A stretch of DNA of 64,000 nt from RBG-16-49-21 sp040768125 (GCA_040768125.1 JAXGNG010000002.1:310001-374000); one strand, 5' to 3'. Counted from the first letter of the stretch, positions 24,052 to 32,974 are shown. Translations and numbers: made by a program. Notes: a model not told the origin generated them from the sequence alone.

Positions 24052-25749
24052 ATGGATACCCCATCACGAAGCAGCCCAACGAACTTCATAAAGGACATCG
24101 TCGAGGCGGACATTCAGAGCGGCGTCAACGGCGGGAGCGTCGTGACCCGCTTTCCCCCGGAGCCGAACGGGTATCTCCACATAGGCCACGCGAAATCCAT
24201 CTGCCTCAACTTCGGACTGGCGGAGCAGTTTCGGGGCAGGTGCCATCTCCGCATGGACGACACGAACCCGGAGAAAGAGGACGTGGAGTATACCGATTCA
24301 ATCGTAGAGGACGTGCGATGGCTCGGCTTTGACTGGGGGAAGCACCTCTACTATGCATCGGATTATTTTGAGCAGTTGTACCTCTGGGCGAGGCTGCTCA
24401 TAGAAAAGGGGCTGGCCTATGTGTGTGACATGACCCCCGATGAGGTTTCCGCGTCCCGTGGGACCCCCACGGTTCCCGGGAAGGAGAGCCCGGGCCGTTC
24501 GCGAAGCGTCGGGGAGAATCTCGGTCTCTTCGAGCGGATGCGGGCCGGCGAGTTTCCCGACGGTTCCCGCACCCTCCGGGCGAGAATCGATATGGCCTCC
24601 CCGAACATGCACCTGCGCGACCCGGTGCTCTACCGGATCAAGCGCGCGTCCCATCACCGCACGGGAGACGCCTGGTGCATCTATCCGATGTATGATTTCG
24701 CCCACGGCCAGTCGGACTACATCGAGGGTATCACCCATTCCATATGCACCCTTGAATTCGAGGTGCACAGGCCCCTCTATGACTGGCTCCTCGAACAGAT
24801 CGTCGAGCCCGGGAAGGTCCGGCCGCGGCAGATCGAGTTCGCCCGCCTCAACCTGAGCCACACGGTGATGAGCAAGAGGAAGCTCCTCGATCTCGTACGC
24901 GACGGCCATGTGAGCGGGTGGGACGATCCGAGGATGCCGACGATATCCGGCCTCAGGAGGCGGGGCTATACCCCGGAATCGATCAGGGATTTCGCTGAGC
25001 GGATTGGCGTCGCGCGTGCCGACAACCTCGTTGACGTCGCCCTCCTCGAACACTGCCTCAGGGAAGACCTGAACATGCGCGCCCCGCGCGTCATGGCGGT
25101 CCTTGACCCGGTGAGGCTGGTGATCGAAAATTATCCCGAGGGCCGGGTTGAGGAGCTTGACGCGGTCAACAATCCCGAGGACGAGTCCATGGGATCGCGG
25201 AAACTGCTTTTCTCTCGGGTCATCTACATCGAGCGCGACGACTTCAATGAGGACCCGCCCCCGAAGTATTTCAGGCTCGCCCCGGGACGGGAGGTGCGCC
25301 TCAAGTTCGCCTACTACGTCACCTGCGTCGGCGTGACGCGCGGGGACGATGGTGAGATCGAGGAAATCCGCTGCGTCTATGATCCCGAGACGCGGGGAGG
25401 CTGGTCGAAGGACGGAAGGAAGGTCAAGGGTACCATACACTGGGTCTCCGCGGAGCATTCATCAACGGCGGAGGTGCGGCTCTACGACCATCTCTTTTCC
25501 TCTCCGGAGCCCGAGGACGCGGGGGAAGGCGGGGATTACCGCGATTCCCTTAATCCCGAATCCCTTCGCGTGGCAACGCAGTGCCGCATAGAACCTTCCC
25601 TGGCTGCTGCCGTGCCCGGGGCCCGCTACCAGTTCGAGCGGCTCGGCTATTTCTGCGTGGATCCCGATTCCGACGGTACAAATCTTGTCTTCAACAGGAC
25701 GGTCTCGCTCAGGGATTCTTGGGCAAGAATGCGGAAGGGAGCGGGGTGA
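24052..25749 (+). CDS. glnS: Glutaminyl-tRNA synthetase
   Basis: 565 residues, close to E. coli GlnRS (554). Class I signatures are present: PPEPNGYLHIGHAKSI with HIGH at 43-46, and VMSKRKLLDLV as the KMSKS-like loop near residue 272. HLRMDDTNPEKE is GlnRS-specific. The C-terminal beta-barrel anticodon domains follow (MGSRKLLFSRVIYIERDDF). It charges tRNA(Gln) directly, so this organism does not depend solely on the GatCAB route. AGGAGATG precedes the start. Confidence 0.96.
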   Translation: MDTPSRSSPTNFIKDIVEADIQSGVNGGSVVTRFPPEPNGYLHIGHAKSICLNFGLAEQFRGRCHLRMDDTNPEKEDVEYTDSIVEDVRWLGFDWGKHLYYASDYFEQLYLWARLLIEKGLAYVCDMTPDEVSASRGTPTVPGKESPGRSRSVGENLGLFERMRAGEFPDGSRTLRARIDMASPNMHLRDPVLYRIKRASHHRTGDAWCIYPMYDFAHGQSDYIEGITHSICTLEFEVHRPLYDWLLEQIVEPGKVRPRQIEFARLNLSHTVMSKRKLLDLVRDGHVSGWDDPRMPTISGLRRRGYTPESIRDFAERIGVARADNLVDVALLEHCLREDLNMRAPRVMAVLDPVRLVIENYPEGRVEELDAVNNPEDESMGSRKLLFSRVIYIERDDFNEDPPPKYFRLAPGREVRLKFAYYVTCVGVTRGDDGEIEEIRCVYDPETRGGWSKDGRKVKGTIHWVSAEHSSTAEVRLYDHLFSSPEPEDAGEGGDYRDSLNPESLRVATQCRIEPSLAAAVPGARYQFERLGYFCVDPDSDGTNLVFNRTVSLRDSWARMRKGAG

Positions 25750-25756
25750 CGCACGG

Positions 25757-26545
25757 TCATTCGCATTCGCCTTTTCCGCAGTAACGGATCGACAGTTCCC
25801 GGATGGAACCAATGGCCCTCAGGTATGAACGGGGCATCTCCGTTTTGAGATTGTGAAAGCCAAAGGCGATATACCGGTTGGCCGCCTTTTCGCCGGGGCG
25901 CGTGGCGTCAACCAGCCGCCATCCCCCGTCACGGTATGCCTCGACCCACATGTGGTAGACGAAGACGTCCTTCTTCCCCATGAATTCCTCCGCCAGGTAC
26001 ACCCCCACGAGGGCGCGCGACGGCACGCCGAGGCTCCTGAGGAGCGCCGCCACAAGGACGCTGTGCTCCGTGCAGTCCCCGCGGCGGATCCTGAGCACCT
26101 CCTCCGCGGGGATGAGGGGAATGCCCGGAGACTTGTCGACGATGCGTTCATGGACGAATCGCTCCACGGCCGCGATCGGGTCGGCGGATCCGCGGAGACG
26201 CGCAGCCGCCCCGCGTATGCCCGGCGAGTCAAGGGTGAGGAAACGCGTGTCCGCACGCGATGCGGCGGCGGCTCCCTCCGTGAGGGCCTCTTTCCGAGAA
26301 AGACCGGTCCTGACAATAATGACCGTTTCGCCGCTACCCCGGTGCCGGCGCAGAATTGCCTGGGTTCCCGTCAGGGGCAGGGTGAAGTCCTCCTCGCTCG
26401 AGGCGAGACGGAAGCGGGAAACCGCTTCCCGACACACGGCGTCACTGATTCCCGTCGGCGTGACGGTGAAATCGAAGGGAAGATCGGCGCGGAGGACCGT
26501 CGCCGTGACAAGGATCAGGGCGAGAGGCAAAAGCCGGCGGTTCAT
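25757..26545 (-). CDS. Exported transglutaminase-like protein
   Basis: 262 residues with a signal peptide (residues 1-19, ending LRAD). The catalytic triad of the transglutaminase/papain-like fold is visible: Cys in RRGDCTEHSVLVAALLRSLG, His in YHMWVEAY and Asp in RLVDATRP. Such bacterial proteins act as cysteine peptidases or amide-forming enzymes in the envelope. It overlaps the preceding lipoprotein gene by 4 nt, and the lipoprotein resembles the N-terminal domain fused to transglutaminases elsewhere, so the two probably work as a pair. Confidence 0.85.
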   Translation of the reverse strand: MNRRLLPLALILVTATVLRADLPFDFTVTPTGISDAVCREAVSRFRLASSEEDFTLPLTGTQAILRRHRGSGETVIIVRTGLSRKEALTEGAAAASRADTRFLTLDSPGIRGAAARLRGSADPIAAVERFVHERIVDKSPGIPLIPAEEVLRIRRGDCTEHSVLVAALLRSLGVPSRALVGVYLAEEFMGKKDVFVYHMWVEAYRDGGWRLVDATRPGEKAANRYIAFGFHNLKTEMPRSYLRAIGSIRELSIRYCGKGECE

Positions 26546-27228
26546 TCGGCAACCAGTTCGAGCCGGTTGTTGAGCATGGTGATGACGGATTTTCTGGTTA
26601 CGCCTTTCTCGTCGATATACACGTCCATGTTCTTAAGGTTCTCTATGGCGTACCCGATGCGGGTCAGGGTCTCCTTCTTCCCCCGTATTTCGACTCGCTC
26701 CCTGCCGATCACCTTCACGATCACCAGGATGGGCTCCTCGATATCAACGGAGGGCTCGTAGATGCGGTGTCGGACAATGGTGCCCTTTTTGAAGCCATTC
26801 CTGATCAGTTCGTTCATGAAGTAGTTGCCCTCCAGTATAAAGGGCTCCTCTATGGTGACCGAGGACTTCCTGCCGTCAATTTCGAGGTCAACACGGCCGC
26901 CGTTGAAGCGCGCCACGGTTTTCATCGTCGTGACACCGGCCTCCGTTGTCGTGGCGGTGTCGACCTCGAGCTTCACCGGACTGAACTCCCTCGTCTCGGT
27001 CACGACCTGCCTGGTGGTGTTGCGCACGTAGCCCGCGTCCATTTCCATGTCCATTGTCGATACCCAGAGGTTTCCTTCCAGGGTGTTGGACATCACCGCG
27101 TGTCCTATGTCGGCGCCGTTTACCAGGAGGCGGTATTTCCAGCTTCCCGTGGGAATTGAATCGAGGCCTCGCGGGCAGGCGGTGAAGGCCGCCAGGAGGA
27201 GGACGGCAACGAGGATCATCCTTTTCAT
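26542..27228 (-). CDS. Lipoprotein partner of the transglutaminase
   Basis: 228 residues. The ATG at 27228 shares one base with the gltX stop (TGATG). The signal ends FTAC, a lipobox giving Cys17 as the anchor. The body matches in pattern a domain found N-terminal to transglutaminase domains in larger bacterial proteins: YRLLVNGADIGHAV, VTETREFSPVKLEV and a final YIDEKGVTRKSV. It holds no catalytic residues that I recognise. Together with the transglutaminase it looks like a split two-domain envelope protein. Confidence 0.72.
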   Translation of the reverse strand: MKRMILVAVLLLAAFTACPRGLDSIPTGSWKYRLLVNGADIGHAVMSNTLEGNLWVSTMDMEMDAGYVRNTTRQVVTETREFSPVKLEVDTATTTEAGVTTMKTVARFNGGRVDLEIDGRKSSVTIEEPFILEGNYFMNELIRNGFKKGTIVRHRIYEPSVDIEEPILVIVKVIGRERVEIRGKKETLTRIGYAIENLKNMDVYIDEKGVTRKSVITMLNNRLELVAE

Positions 27229-28673
27229 CACAGTGTCTCCGTTCCGCAGTACCGATCGTGGTAGTGGGCGACGCGTTTCGCGCACCGATCAAAGCCGATG
27301 AGGGGCATCGACTGGTCGAGTTCGGGACCCTTCTGCCGCCCCGTGATGAGCGCCCGGAGGGGCATGAAGAGGTGCCTGCCCTTGAGTGACGTCGTTTCCT
27401 TGACGCGCTGCACAAGGATTGTCGAGAAATTATTGGCGTTGAGTTCGGTCCGGAAGAGATCGAAGGCGGCCTGGACCACGGCCCGTCCCTCGGGGCTCCC
27501 GAGCATGGCGTCGGCCTCGGCGTCCGGCTCCGGGACCTCGTCGAGGAAGATACCGGCGAAGCGGCCGATATCCGGGAGTATCTCGCAGTAGTTTTTTAAA
27601 ATGGCTACGATCTTTTCCAGGTGCTCCCGGTCGACGTTGCCCGGATCGTAGCCGGCCGCCTCGAGGTGGGGCAGGAGGAGGTCCGTGAGGGCCGGCACGG
27701 CGTAATCCCGGATATAGGCGCCGTTCATCCATTTCAGCTTCTGGAAATCGAACACCGGGGCGCTCTTCGAGAGATTTTCCAGGTCGAAGTGGCGTATGAT
27801 ATCCTCCAGGGGGACGATCTCGTCGCCGCTGTCCAGGGCCCAGCCGAGCATGGCCATGTAGTTCATCAGGGCCTCCGGGAGATATCCCTCGTCGCGGTAT
27901 GACGAAACGGAGGTGATGCCGTGGCGCTTTGAAAGCTTGGAGCGGTCGGGGCCCATGATCAGGGGGAGGTGGGCGTATTCCGGGACCGCGAGGCCGAGGG
28001 CGCGTGCCACCAGTATCTGCTTGGGTGTGTTGGAGAGATGGTCGTCGCCCCTGATTACAAGGCTGATCTCCATGAGGGCGTCGTCGATGATGACGATGTA
28101 ATTGAACACCGGGACGCCGTCGGACCGGACGATGATGAAATCACCCCCGATATTGTTGCTGTTGAACTCGACACGACCCTTGATCCGGTCATCGACCACG
28201 ATGGATTCACCATCGGGGACGCGGAATCGCACGGTGGGACGACGGCCCTCCGCTTCGAGGGCCCGGCGAGCCGTTTCGTCGAGGTCCCGGCACTTTCCTG
28301 AGTAGACGTAGGAATCGGCGTCACCGGCTTTCACCGCATCGAGCTCCTCCTTCGTGCAGTAGCAGGGGTAGGCGTGACCCGAGGCGAGGAGACGCTCGGT
28401 GTAGGAGCGGTAGGTGTCGAAGCGCTCCGACTGGCGGTAGGGCGCGAAGGCGCCCCCGATGTCCGGACCCTCGTCCCATCGTATGCCTAGCCAGGCGAGA
28501 TCGCGGTAGATCGATTCCTCGGACTCCCGGGTGCTTCGCTCCATGTCGGTGTCCTCGATCCTGAGGACGAGGGATGCCCCGAATTTTCTCGCCACCAGGA
28601 AGTTGATAACGGCCGTTCGTGCGTTTCCCACGTGAAGATATCCCGTGGGACTCGGTGCGAATCTCACTCTCAT
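27228..28673 (-). CDS. gltX: Glutamyl-tRNA synthetase
   Basis: 481 residues, typical for bacterial GluRS. RFAPSPTGYLHVGNART contains the class I HIGH-type motif as HVGN. RSKLSKRHG is the KMSKS motif. LRIEDTDMERS is the glutamate-site signature. The helical C-terminal anticodon domain runs from about residue 320. Some of the zinc-binding cysteine pattern is present (CYCTKEELD). It is first in an operon with the lipoprotein and transglutaminase. Confidence 0.96.
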   Translation of the reverse strand: MRVRFAPSPTGYLHVGNARTAVINFLVARKFGASLVLRIEDTDMERSTRESEESIYRDLAWLGIRWDEGPDIGGAFAPYRQSERFDTYRSYTERLLASGHAYPCYCTKEELDAVKAGDADSYVYSGKCRDLDETARRALEAEGRRPTVRFRVPDGESIVVDDRIKGRVEFNSNNIGGDFIIVRSDGVPVFNYIVIIDDALMEISLVIRGDDHLSNTPKQILVARALGLAVPEYAHLPLIMGPDRSKLSKRHGITSVSSYRDEGYLPEALMNYMAMLGWALDSGDEIVPLEDIIRHFDLENLSKSAPVFDFQKLKWMNGAYIRDYAVPALTDLLLPHLEAAGYDPGNVDREHLEKIVAILKNYCEILPDIGRFAGIFLDEVPEPDAEADAMLGSPEGRAVVQAAFDLFRTELNANNFSTILVQRVKETTSLKGRHLFMPLRALITGRQKGPELDQSMPLIGFDRCAKRVAHYHDRYCGTETL

Positions 28674-28706
28674 AATGACTCCTTGGCGTCAACGCCGCTC
28701 CGGTGC

Positions 28707-28735
28707 ATCGTTGTTCCCGCGCCGGGCCCTGTCAA
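28707..28735 (-). promoter_or_regulatory. Candidate gltX promoter
   Basis: Minus-strand TTGACA (28735-28730), a 17-nt spacer, and AACGAT (28712-28707, only 3 of 6). The start codon is about 35 nt downstream. Confidence 0.35.
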
Positions 28736-28779
28736 CACAAAAGCCGGCGCCTGAATGTCTGACCGGCTGAGCGGAGCGA

Positions 28780-29013
28780 TCAGTATTCGTAGAGGTTCGT
28801 CGAGGGTCGTCGCGTCACGATTTCCCTCGTGTCACGCTCGATGCGGTTGATGAGGGCCTGGACCTTTTCCACTGTCTCGTCGTCGTAGAGGACCCTGTCG
28901 CAGCGGGTGCACTTGAAGGAAGGTATGTTGTCGATGATAAGGGAGAAGTTCTTTCTGCTCACTCGATAGGAGCTTTTCCCGTCTATGAGTGCGCCTCCGC
29001 AATCACATTCCAT
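28780..29013 (-). CDS. YgiT-type zinc-finger protein
   Basis: 77 residues. MECDCGG at the N-terminus and FKCTRC (near residue 35) resemble the zinc-finger domain of YgiT/MqsA, with the usual middle SYRVSRKNFSLIIDNIPSF and the end VEKVQALINRI. The first metal knuckle is CxC instead of the common CxxC. In other genomes such proteins are paired with a DUF4258 toxin-like gene, but no partner is found on either side. No helix-turn-helix is attached. It may be an orphan antitoxin-like regulator. Confidence 0.75.
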   Translation of the reverse strand: MECDCGGALIDGKSSYRVSRKNFSLIIDNIPSFKCTRCDRVLYDDETVEKVQALINRIERDTREIVTRRPSTNLYEY

Positions 29014-29084
29014 GGCTTCACCTTGTACGGTCAGATCATTCCCGGATGGGGCTGGACCTTAAATTCTTATCCCGACGACGGACC

Positions 29085-29107
29085 TGTCAAGATATAATTT
29101 CTTGACA
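29085..29107. promoter_or_regulatory. Symmetric element with outward-facing TTGACA boxes
   Basis: TGTCAAG (29085-29091), ATATAATTT, CTTGACA (29101-29107): a perfect 7-bp inverted repeat. Each arm carries a perfect -35 box pointing toward the YgiT-like gene (minus) or the sirtuin gene (plus). It is either a compact divergent promoter or an operator. Confidence 0.4.
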
Positions 29108-29178
29108 AATCCAATTATTTGGAAGGTGTAGTGAATCGGGACCCCGCGCGGGGCCCCATCATGGATCGGAGCGGCAAA

Positions 29179-29934
29179 ATGGAACAGGCCATCGAACAAG
29201 CGGCCGAGATGGTGCGCAGCGCACGGCACGTCATCGCCCTCACCGGGGCGGGAATCTCCACGGAGAGCGGAATCCCCGATTTCCGGAGCGCCGGGGGCCT
29301 CTGGCAGAAATACGATCCCGCGGAATACGCCTCTATCCATTCATTCCAGGCGAACCCCGGGAAGGTATGGAAAATGCTTTTCGATATGATCGACCTGACC
29401 AGGAAAGCCCGTCCCAACCCGGGTCACCGGGCCCTGGCCGAGCTTGAGGAAATGGGCATCCTCAAGTGCGTGGTCACCCAGAACATCGATAATCTTCACC
29501 AGGCCGCCGGGAGCGTCAACGTGATCGAATACCATGGGAACGTGAGCCGGTTGGAGTGCATTCACTGCGGCGCCGTGTACGGCGAATCGGATTTCGACAT
29601 TGATGAAATCGCCGAAAAAAGGGTCCCGCCCCTCTGCGCCGGCTGTAGGGGGGTACTGAAGCCAGGCGTAATTTTTTTCGGGGAAATGATACCCCGCGAG
29701 GCGATGATCCTTTCTGAGACCGAGGCCCAGGATGCAGACCTGGTGCTGGTAATCGGAACGTCGGCCGTGGTGTATCCGGCCGCGGGGATTCCCCTCATAG
29801 CCAAGCAGCACGATGCCAGGATCATCGAGTTCAATACCGAATCCACGGAGCTGACGCGGTATGCGACGGATCTTTTCATCATGGGGAGGGCCGGCACGAC
29901 CCTCCCGGAACTGGTGAGGCGGTTGCGATCCTGA
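29179..29934 (+). CDS. cobB: Sir2-family NAD-dependent protein deacylase
   Basis: 251 residues from the ATG at 29179, which has GGAG 8 nt upstream; earlier in-frame starts lack one. The Rossmann motif is TGAGISTESGIPDFRS (residues 22-37). TQNIDNLHQ and the catalytic EYHGN histidine follow. Zinc is held by CIHCG and CAGC. KPGVIFFGE and GTSAVVYPAA complete the family. It removes acyl groups from lysines using NAD. The stop overlaps the mutL start (TGATG). Confidence 0.93.
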   Translation: MEQAIEQAAEMVRSARHVIALTGAGISTESGIPDFRSAGGLWQKYDPAEYASIHSFQANPGKVWKMLFDMIDLTRKARPNPGHRALAELEEMGILKCVVTQNIDNLHQAAGSVNVIEYHGNVSRLECIHCGAVYGESDFDIDEIAEKRVPPLCAGCRGVLKPGVIFFGEMIPREAMILSETEAQDADLVLVIGTSAVVYPAAGIPLIAKQHDARIIEFNTESTELTRYATDLFIMGRAGTTLPELVRRLRS

Positions 29935-31712
29935 TGGACGTTCCCCCTTCAGAGCGGATCAGGATACTCCCTGACGTCGTCAAGCGGAAGATAGCGGCGG
30001 GGGAAGTGGTGGAGGGACCCTTCTCCGTGGTCAAGGAGCTGATCGAGAACTCCCTCGACGCCGGGGCCACCCGTATCGAGGTCAGGGTCCAGGAGGCCGG
30101 ACTTAAGAAGATAACCGTCGGTGATGACGGCCGGGGGATCAGCGGGGACGACCTTCCCCTGGCCCTTATGGAACACGCCACGAGTAAAATCGCCGACATC
30201 CAGGACATCGAAGGTGTCGCGTCATACGGGTTCCGCGGCGAGGCGCTTTCGAGCATCTCGTCGGTATCGCGGTTCACCATCCTTTCCCGGAGGGAGGAGG
30301 AGGAGACCGGGGCGCGGGTCGTCGCGGACGAGAATGGCGTCGAGCGCGGCGAGTACGCGGGTCCGCGGGGCACCACCGTCATCGTTGAAAATCTATTCTA
30401 CAACGTGCCCGCCCGGAAGAAGTTCCTCCGGACTCCGGGTGCCGAGCTCCGCGCCCTCAGGGAGATGTTCCTGAGGACGGCCCTCCCGAACTACCGGGTC
30501 TCGTTCATCCTTGACGTGGACGGGGAGCGCGCCATCACGCTGAATGCCGCGGATGGCATCGACGAGCGGATCGCCCAGGTGTACGGACCGGCGATTCTCG
30601 ATGACCTGAGCCGGGAACTGCTCCAGGACCTCCGCGTGACCGTGAGCGGTTATCTCTCACGGCCGCACTTCATGAAGGGAACCAGGGCGATGCAGTTTCT
30701 CTTCGTGAACCGCCGTCCCGTCGAGTATCGCCGTCTCGGCTTTCTGCTCGGGAAGGCCTACGAGGGGATCGCGCCATCCGGGAAGCATCCCGCGGGGATT
30801 ATTTTCATTGATATTGATCCGGGCCTGGTGGACGTAAACATACATCCCGCGAAAAAAGAGGTGAAGCTGTTCGATCACCGTTATATCGATCAGCTGATCC
30901 TTGGACTCGCGAGGAAGGCGCTGAACCGGGAGCACAGGGTGGCCGGGGGGCTGTTCACTCCGGGGACGGAGTACCCGGCGGCTGCTGCCGGCGAGGTCGT
31001 CTCTGAATCCGACGCGTTTCCCGGCGTGTTTCCATCGGGGGCGCAGGGAAACGCGCATTACGACCGTACCGTTGGAGGGGGCGGCCCCGGGTTCGCTTCA
31101 CCTTCGTCAATTGGCGGGAGAAGCGCGATCTACGGCGAGGGACAACGGGAAGGCGGCATCCGGATCATCGGTACTGCCTTCGGGACCTACATGCTTGTTG
31201 AACGGGACGGCGCGCTCTGCATTATCGACTTTCATGCAGCCCATGAGCGCGTTATTTTCGATTCCCTCATGGAACGTCGGGATGGATTCGAGGTACAGCG
31301 GCTCGCTTTCCCGAAGATCATGGAGCTTTCACTTGATGACCACGCCCTGGTCATGGAAAATATTGAAAAAATTGCTGAAATTGGGTTTGACATCGAGGAT
31401 TTTTCAGATCATTCAATACGTATCAACGCCGTTCCCGCCGTCGCCCGCGGTGAGGACGCGGATAGAATTTTCGAGGATTTTCTTGAATCGGCGAGAAGCG
31501 GTACGGCCGATCTTCCTGTCGCGGGTGAGATGGCCGCCACGGTGGCGTGCCATGCCGCGAAGCGGGCCGGCGATAGGCTGACCGCGTCGGACATGGAGCG
31601 TCTCGCTGGCGAATTGTTCAATGGAAAACGTGAATTACGATGCCCCCACGGGAGGCCTTTCGTCTACCGGCTTTCCCGCGAGGAGATTGAGAGGATGTTT
31701 AAACGTCACTAG
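29934..31712 (+). CDS. mutL: DNA mismatch repair protein MutL
   Basis: 592 residues. The GHKL ATPase region is complete: KIAAGEVVEGPFSVVKELIENSLDAGA, DDGRGI, TSKI and YGFRGEALSSISSV. The C-terminal dimerisation domain contains DFHAAHER where endonuclease-type MutL has DQHAxxER, with Asp instead of the last Glu, and it keeps CPHGRPF at the end. This suggests a nicking-type MutL with an altered metal motif. It receives mismatch signals from MutS (not in the window). It is translationally coupled to the sirtuin gene. Confidence 0.95.
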   Translation: MDVPPSERIRILPDVVKRKIAAGEVVEGPFSVVKELIENSLDAGATRIEVRVQEAGLKKITVGDDGRGISGDDLPLALMEHATSKIADIQDIEGVASYGFRGEALSSISSVSRFTILSRREEEETGARVVADENGVERGEYAGPRGTTVIVENLFYNVPARKKFLRTPGAELRALREMFLRTALPNYRVSFILDVDGERAITLNAADGIDERIAQVYGPAILDDLSRELLQDLRVTVSGYLSRPHFMKGTRAMQFLFVNRRPVEYRRLGFLLGKAYEGIAPSGKHPAGIIFIDIDPGLVDVNIHPAKKEVKLFDHRYIDQLILGLARKALNREHRVAGGLFTPGTEYPAAAAGEVVSESDAFPGVFPSGAQGNAHYDRTVGGGGPGFASPSSIGGRSAIYGEGQREGGIRIIGTAFGTYMLVERDGALCIIDFHAAHERVIFDSLMERRDGFEVQRLAFPKIMELSLDDHALVMENIEKIAEIGFDIEDFSDHSIRINAVPAVARGEDADRIFEDFLESARSGTADLPVAGEMAATVACHAAKRAGDRLTASDMERLAGELFNGKRELRCPHGRPFVYRLSREEIERMFKRH

Positions 31713-31724
31713 AGGGCAGGAACC

Positions 31725-32255
31725 ATGAAGAAGATCATCCTGGGCATTTCGTCATCGATCGCGGCGTACAAGGCGTGCGACCTCATCAGGCTCTTCGTGA
31801 AGGGGGGGCACGGGGTCCACGTGGTGACAACGGAAAACGCCCTTCACCTGGTGTCTCCCCTGACCCTGGAGGTGCTCTCCGGCAATCCCGTCTACTCCTC
31901 ACAGTATTCGCGGGACCGGAGGGAGATGGGCCATATTGAACTCAAGGCCGGTGCGGATCTATTCCTCGTCGCCCCGGCAACGGCGAACGTTCTGGGGAAG
32001 TTCGCCGCCGGGATCGCCGACGACCTTCTCACGACGACCTTCCTCTCCGTGACCTGCCCGGTCATGATCGCGCCGGCCATGAATCCCGGGATGTACCGGC
32101 ACCCTGCCGTGAGGAGGAACATCAATATCCTCGAGGCCTGGGGCGTGCGCTTCATCGCGCCCTCCGAGGGCGAGGTGGTCTGCGGCGACGAGGGCGAGGG
32201 CAGGCTCGCTGATGTTGAAACCATCCACAGGACGGCCATGGATGCTCTTGCGTGA
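31725..32255 (+). CDS. coaC: Phosphopantothenoylcysteine decarboxylase (separate CoaC)
   Basis: 176 residues, the flavoprotein half of what is usually the bifunctional CoaBC. ILGISSSIAAYKACDL at the N-terminus, the active histidine in MGHIELK, ADLFLVAPATANVLGKFA and the substrate clamp APAMNPGMYRHP are all present. It decarboxylates 4'-phosphopantothenoylcysteine in coenzyme A synthesis. The stop lies 14 nt inside the coaB gene, in a different frame, so the two halves are separate overlapping genes here. Confidence 0.92.
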   Translation: MKKIILGISSSIAAYKACDLIRLFVKGGHGVHVVTTENALHLVSPLTLEVLSGNPVYSSQYSRDRREMGHIELKAGADLFLVAPATANVLGKFAAGIADDLLTTTFLSVTCPVMIAPAMNPGMYRHPAVRRNINILEAWGVRFIAPSEGEVVCGDEGEGRLADVETIHRTAMDALA

Positions 32256-32928
32256 ACGAAAGGCCATCGTGACGGGCGGACCCACCAGGGAGTGGCTTGA
32301 TCCCGTGCGTTTTATATCCAATCCCTCTACGGGCAAAATGGGCGTCGCCATCGCCGAGGCATGTTTCGCCAGGGCCCGGGAGACGGTGTTCGTCCATGGC
32401 CCCATCGATGCGGCCATGGTGAGGGGGAAGAGATTCCGCTGCGCGCCCGTTGAAACCACGGAGGATATGCTTGCCGCCGTGGTGGATGAGCTCGAAGAGA
32501 ACTGCGTGCTCATCATGGCCGCGGCGCCGGCCGATTACACCCCGGACAAAAAATCCGACACCAAGATAAAAAAGGGCGGTGCAAGGCTTACCCTTGAATT
32601 GAAAAAGACCCCCGATATCCTCATGAACGTCGCGGCCCTGAAAAAAGAGGGTCGCGTGCGGAACGTTTTTACCGTAGGTTTCGCCGCGGAGACCGACCGA
32701 ATCGAGGAATACGCCCTGGGGAAGCTCCGGGACAAGAATCTCGACATGATATGCCTGAACGACGTCTCGCGGCGGGGCGCGGGATTCGGCGGCGACACCA
32801 ACATCGTCACCATTTTCTTCAGGGACGGGAGCAGGGTCGAGCTCCCGATGATATCAAAGAGCGAGGTCGCCGCGCGCATACTGGATGAGGTCGAATCCAG
32901 GCTGCCAAAGTATCTGCTTGCCTTTTAG
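32242..32928 (+). CDS. coaB: Phosphopantothenate-cysteine ligase (separate CoaB)
   Basis: 228 residues, starting at the ATG within the end of coaC; a further in-frame ATG at 32212 is less likely. IVTGGPTREWLDPVRFISNPSTGKMG is the CoaB nucleotide-binding start. IMAAAPADYTPD carries the conserved reactive region, and GFAAETDRIEEYA and the lysine-rich KIKKGG are present. It joins cysteine to phosphopantothenate using CTP. Together with coaC it replaces the fused CoaBC of most bacteria. Confidence 0.92.
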   Translation: MLLRERKAIVTGGPTREWLDPVRFISNPSTGKMGVAIAEACFARARETVFVHGPIDAAMVRGKRFRCAPVETTEDMLAAVVDELEENCVLIMAAAPADYTPDKKSDTKIKKGGARLTLELKKTPDILMNVAALKKEGRVRNVFTVGFAAETDRIEEYALGKLRDKNLDMICLNDVSRRGAGFGGDTNIVTIFFRDGSRVELPMISKSEVAARILDEVESRLPKYLLAF

Positions 32929-32974
32929 GGCCCCGGCGTTATTGGCGCGGAGGCCCCGGGAGAGGAGGTGCGCA

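Noticed and set aside
31725..32928. Frameshift error in a fused coaBC gene
   Set aside because: CoaC ends cleanly and CoaB has its own ATG and complete N-terminal motif; natural separate genes are the simpler reading, although not proven.
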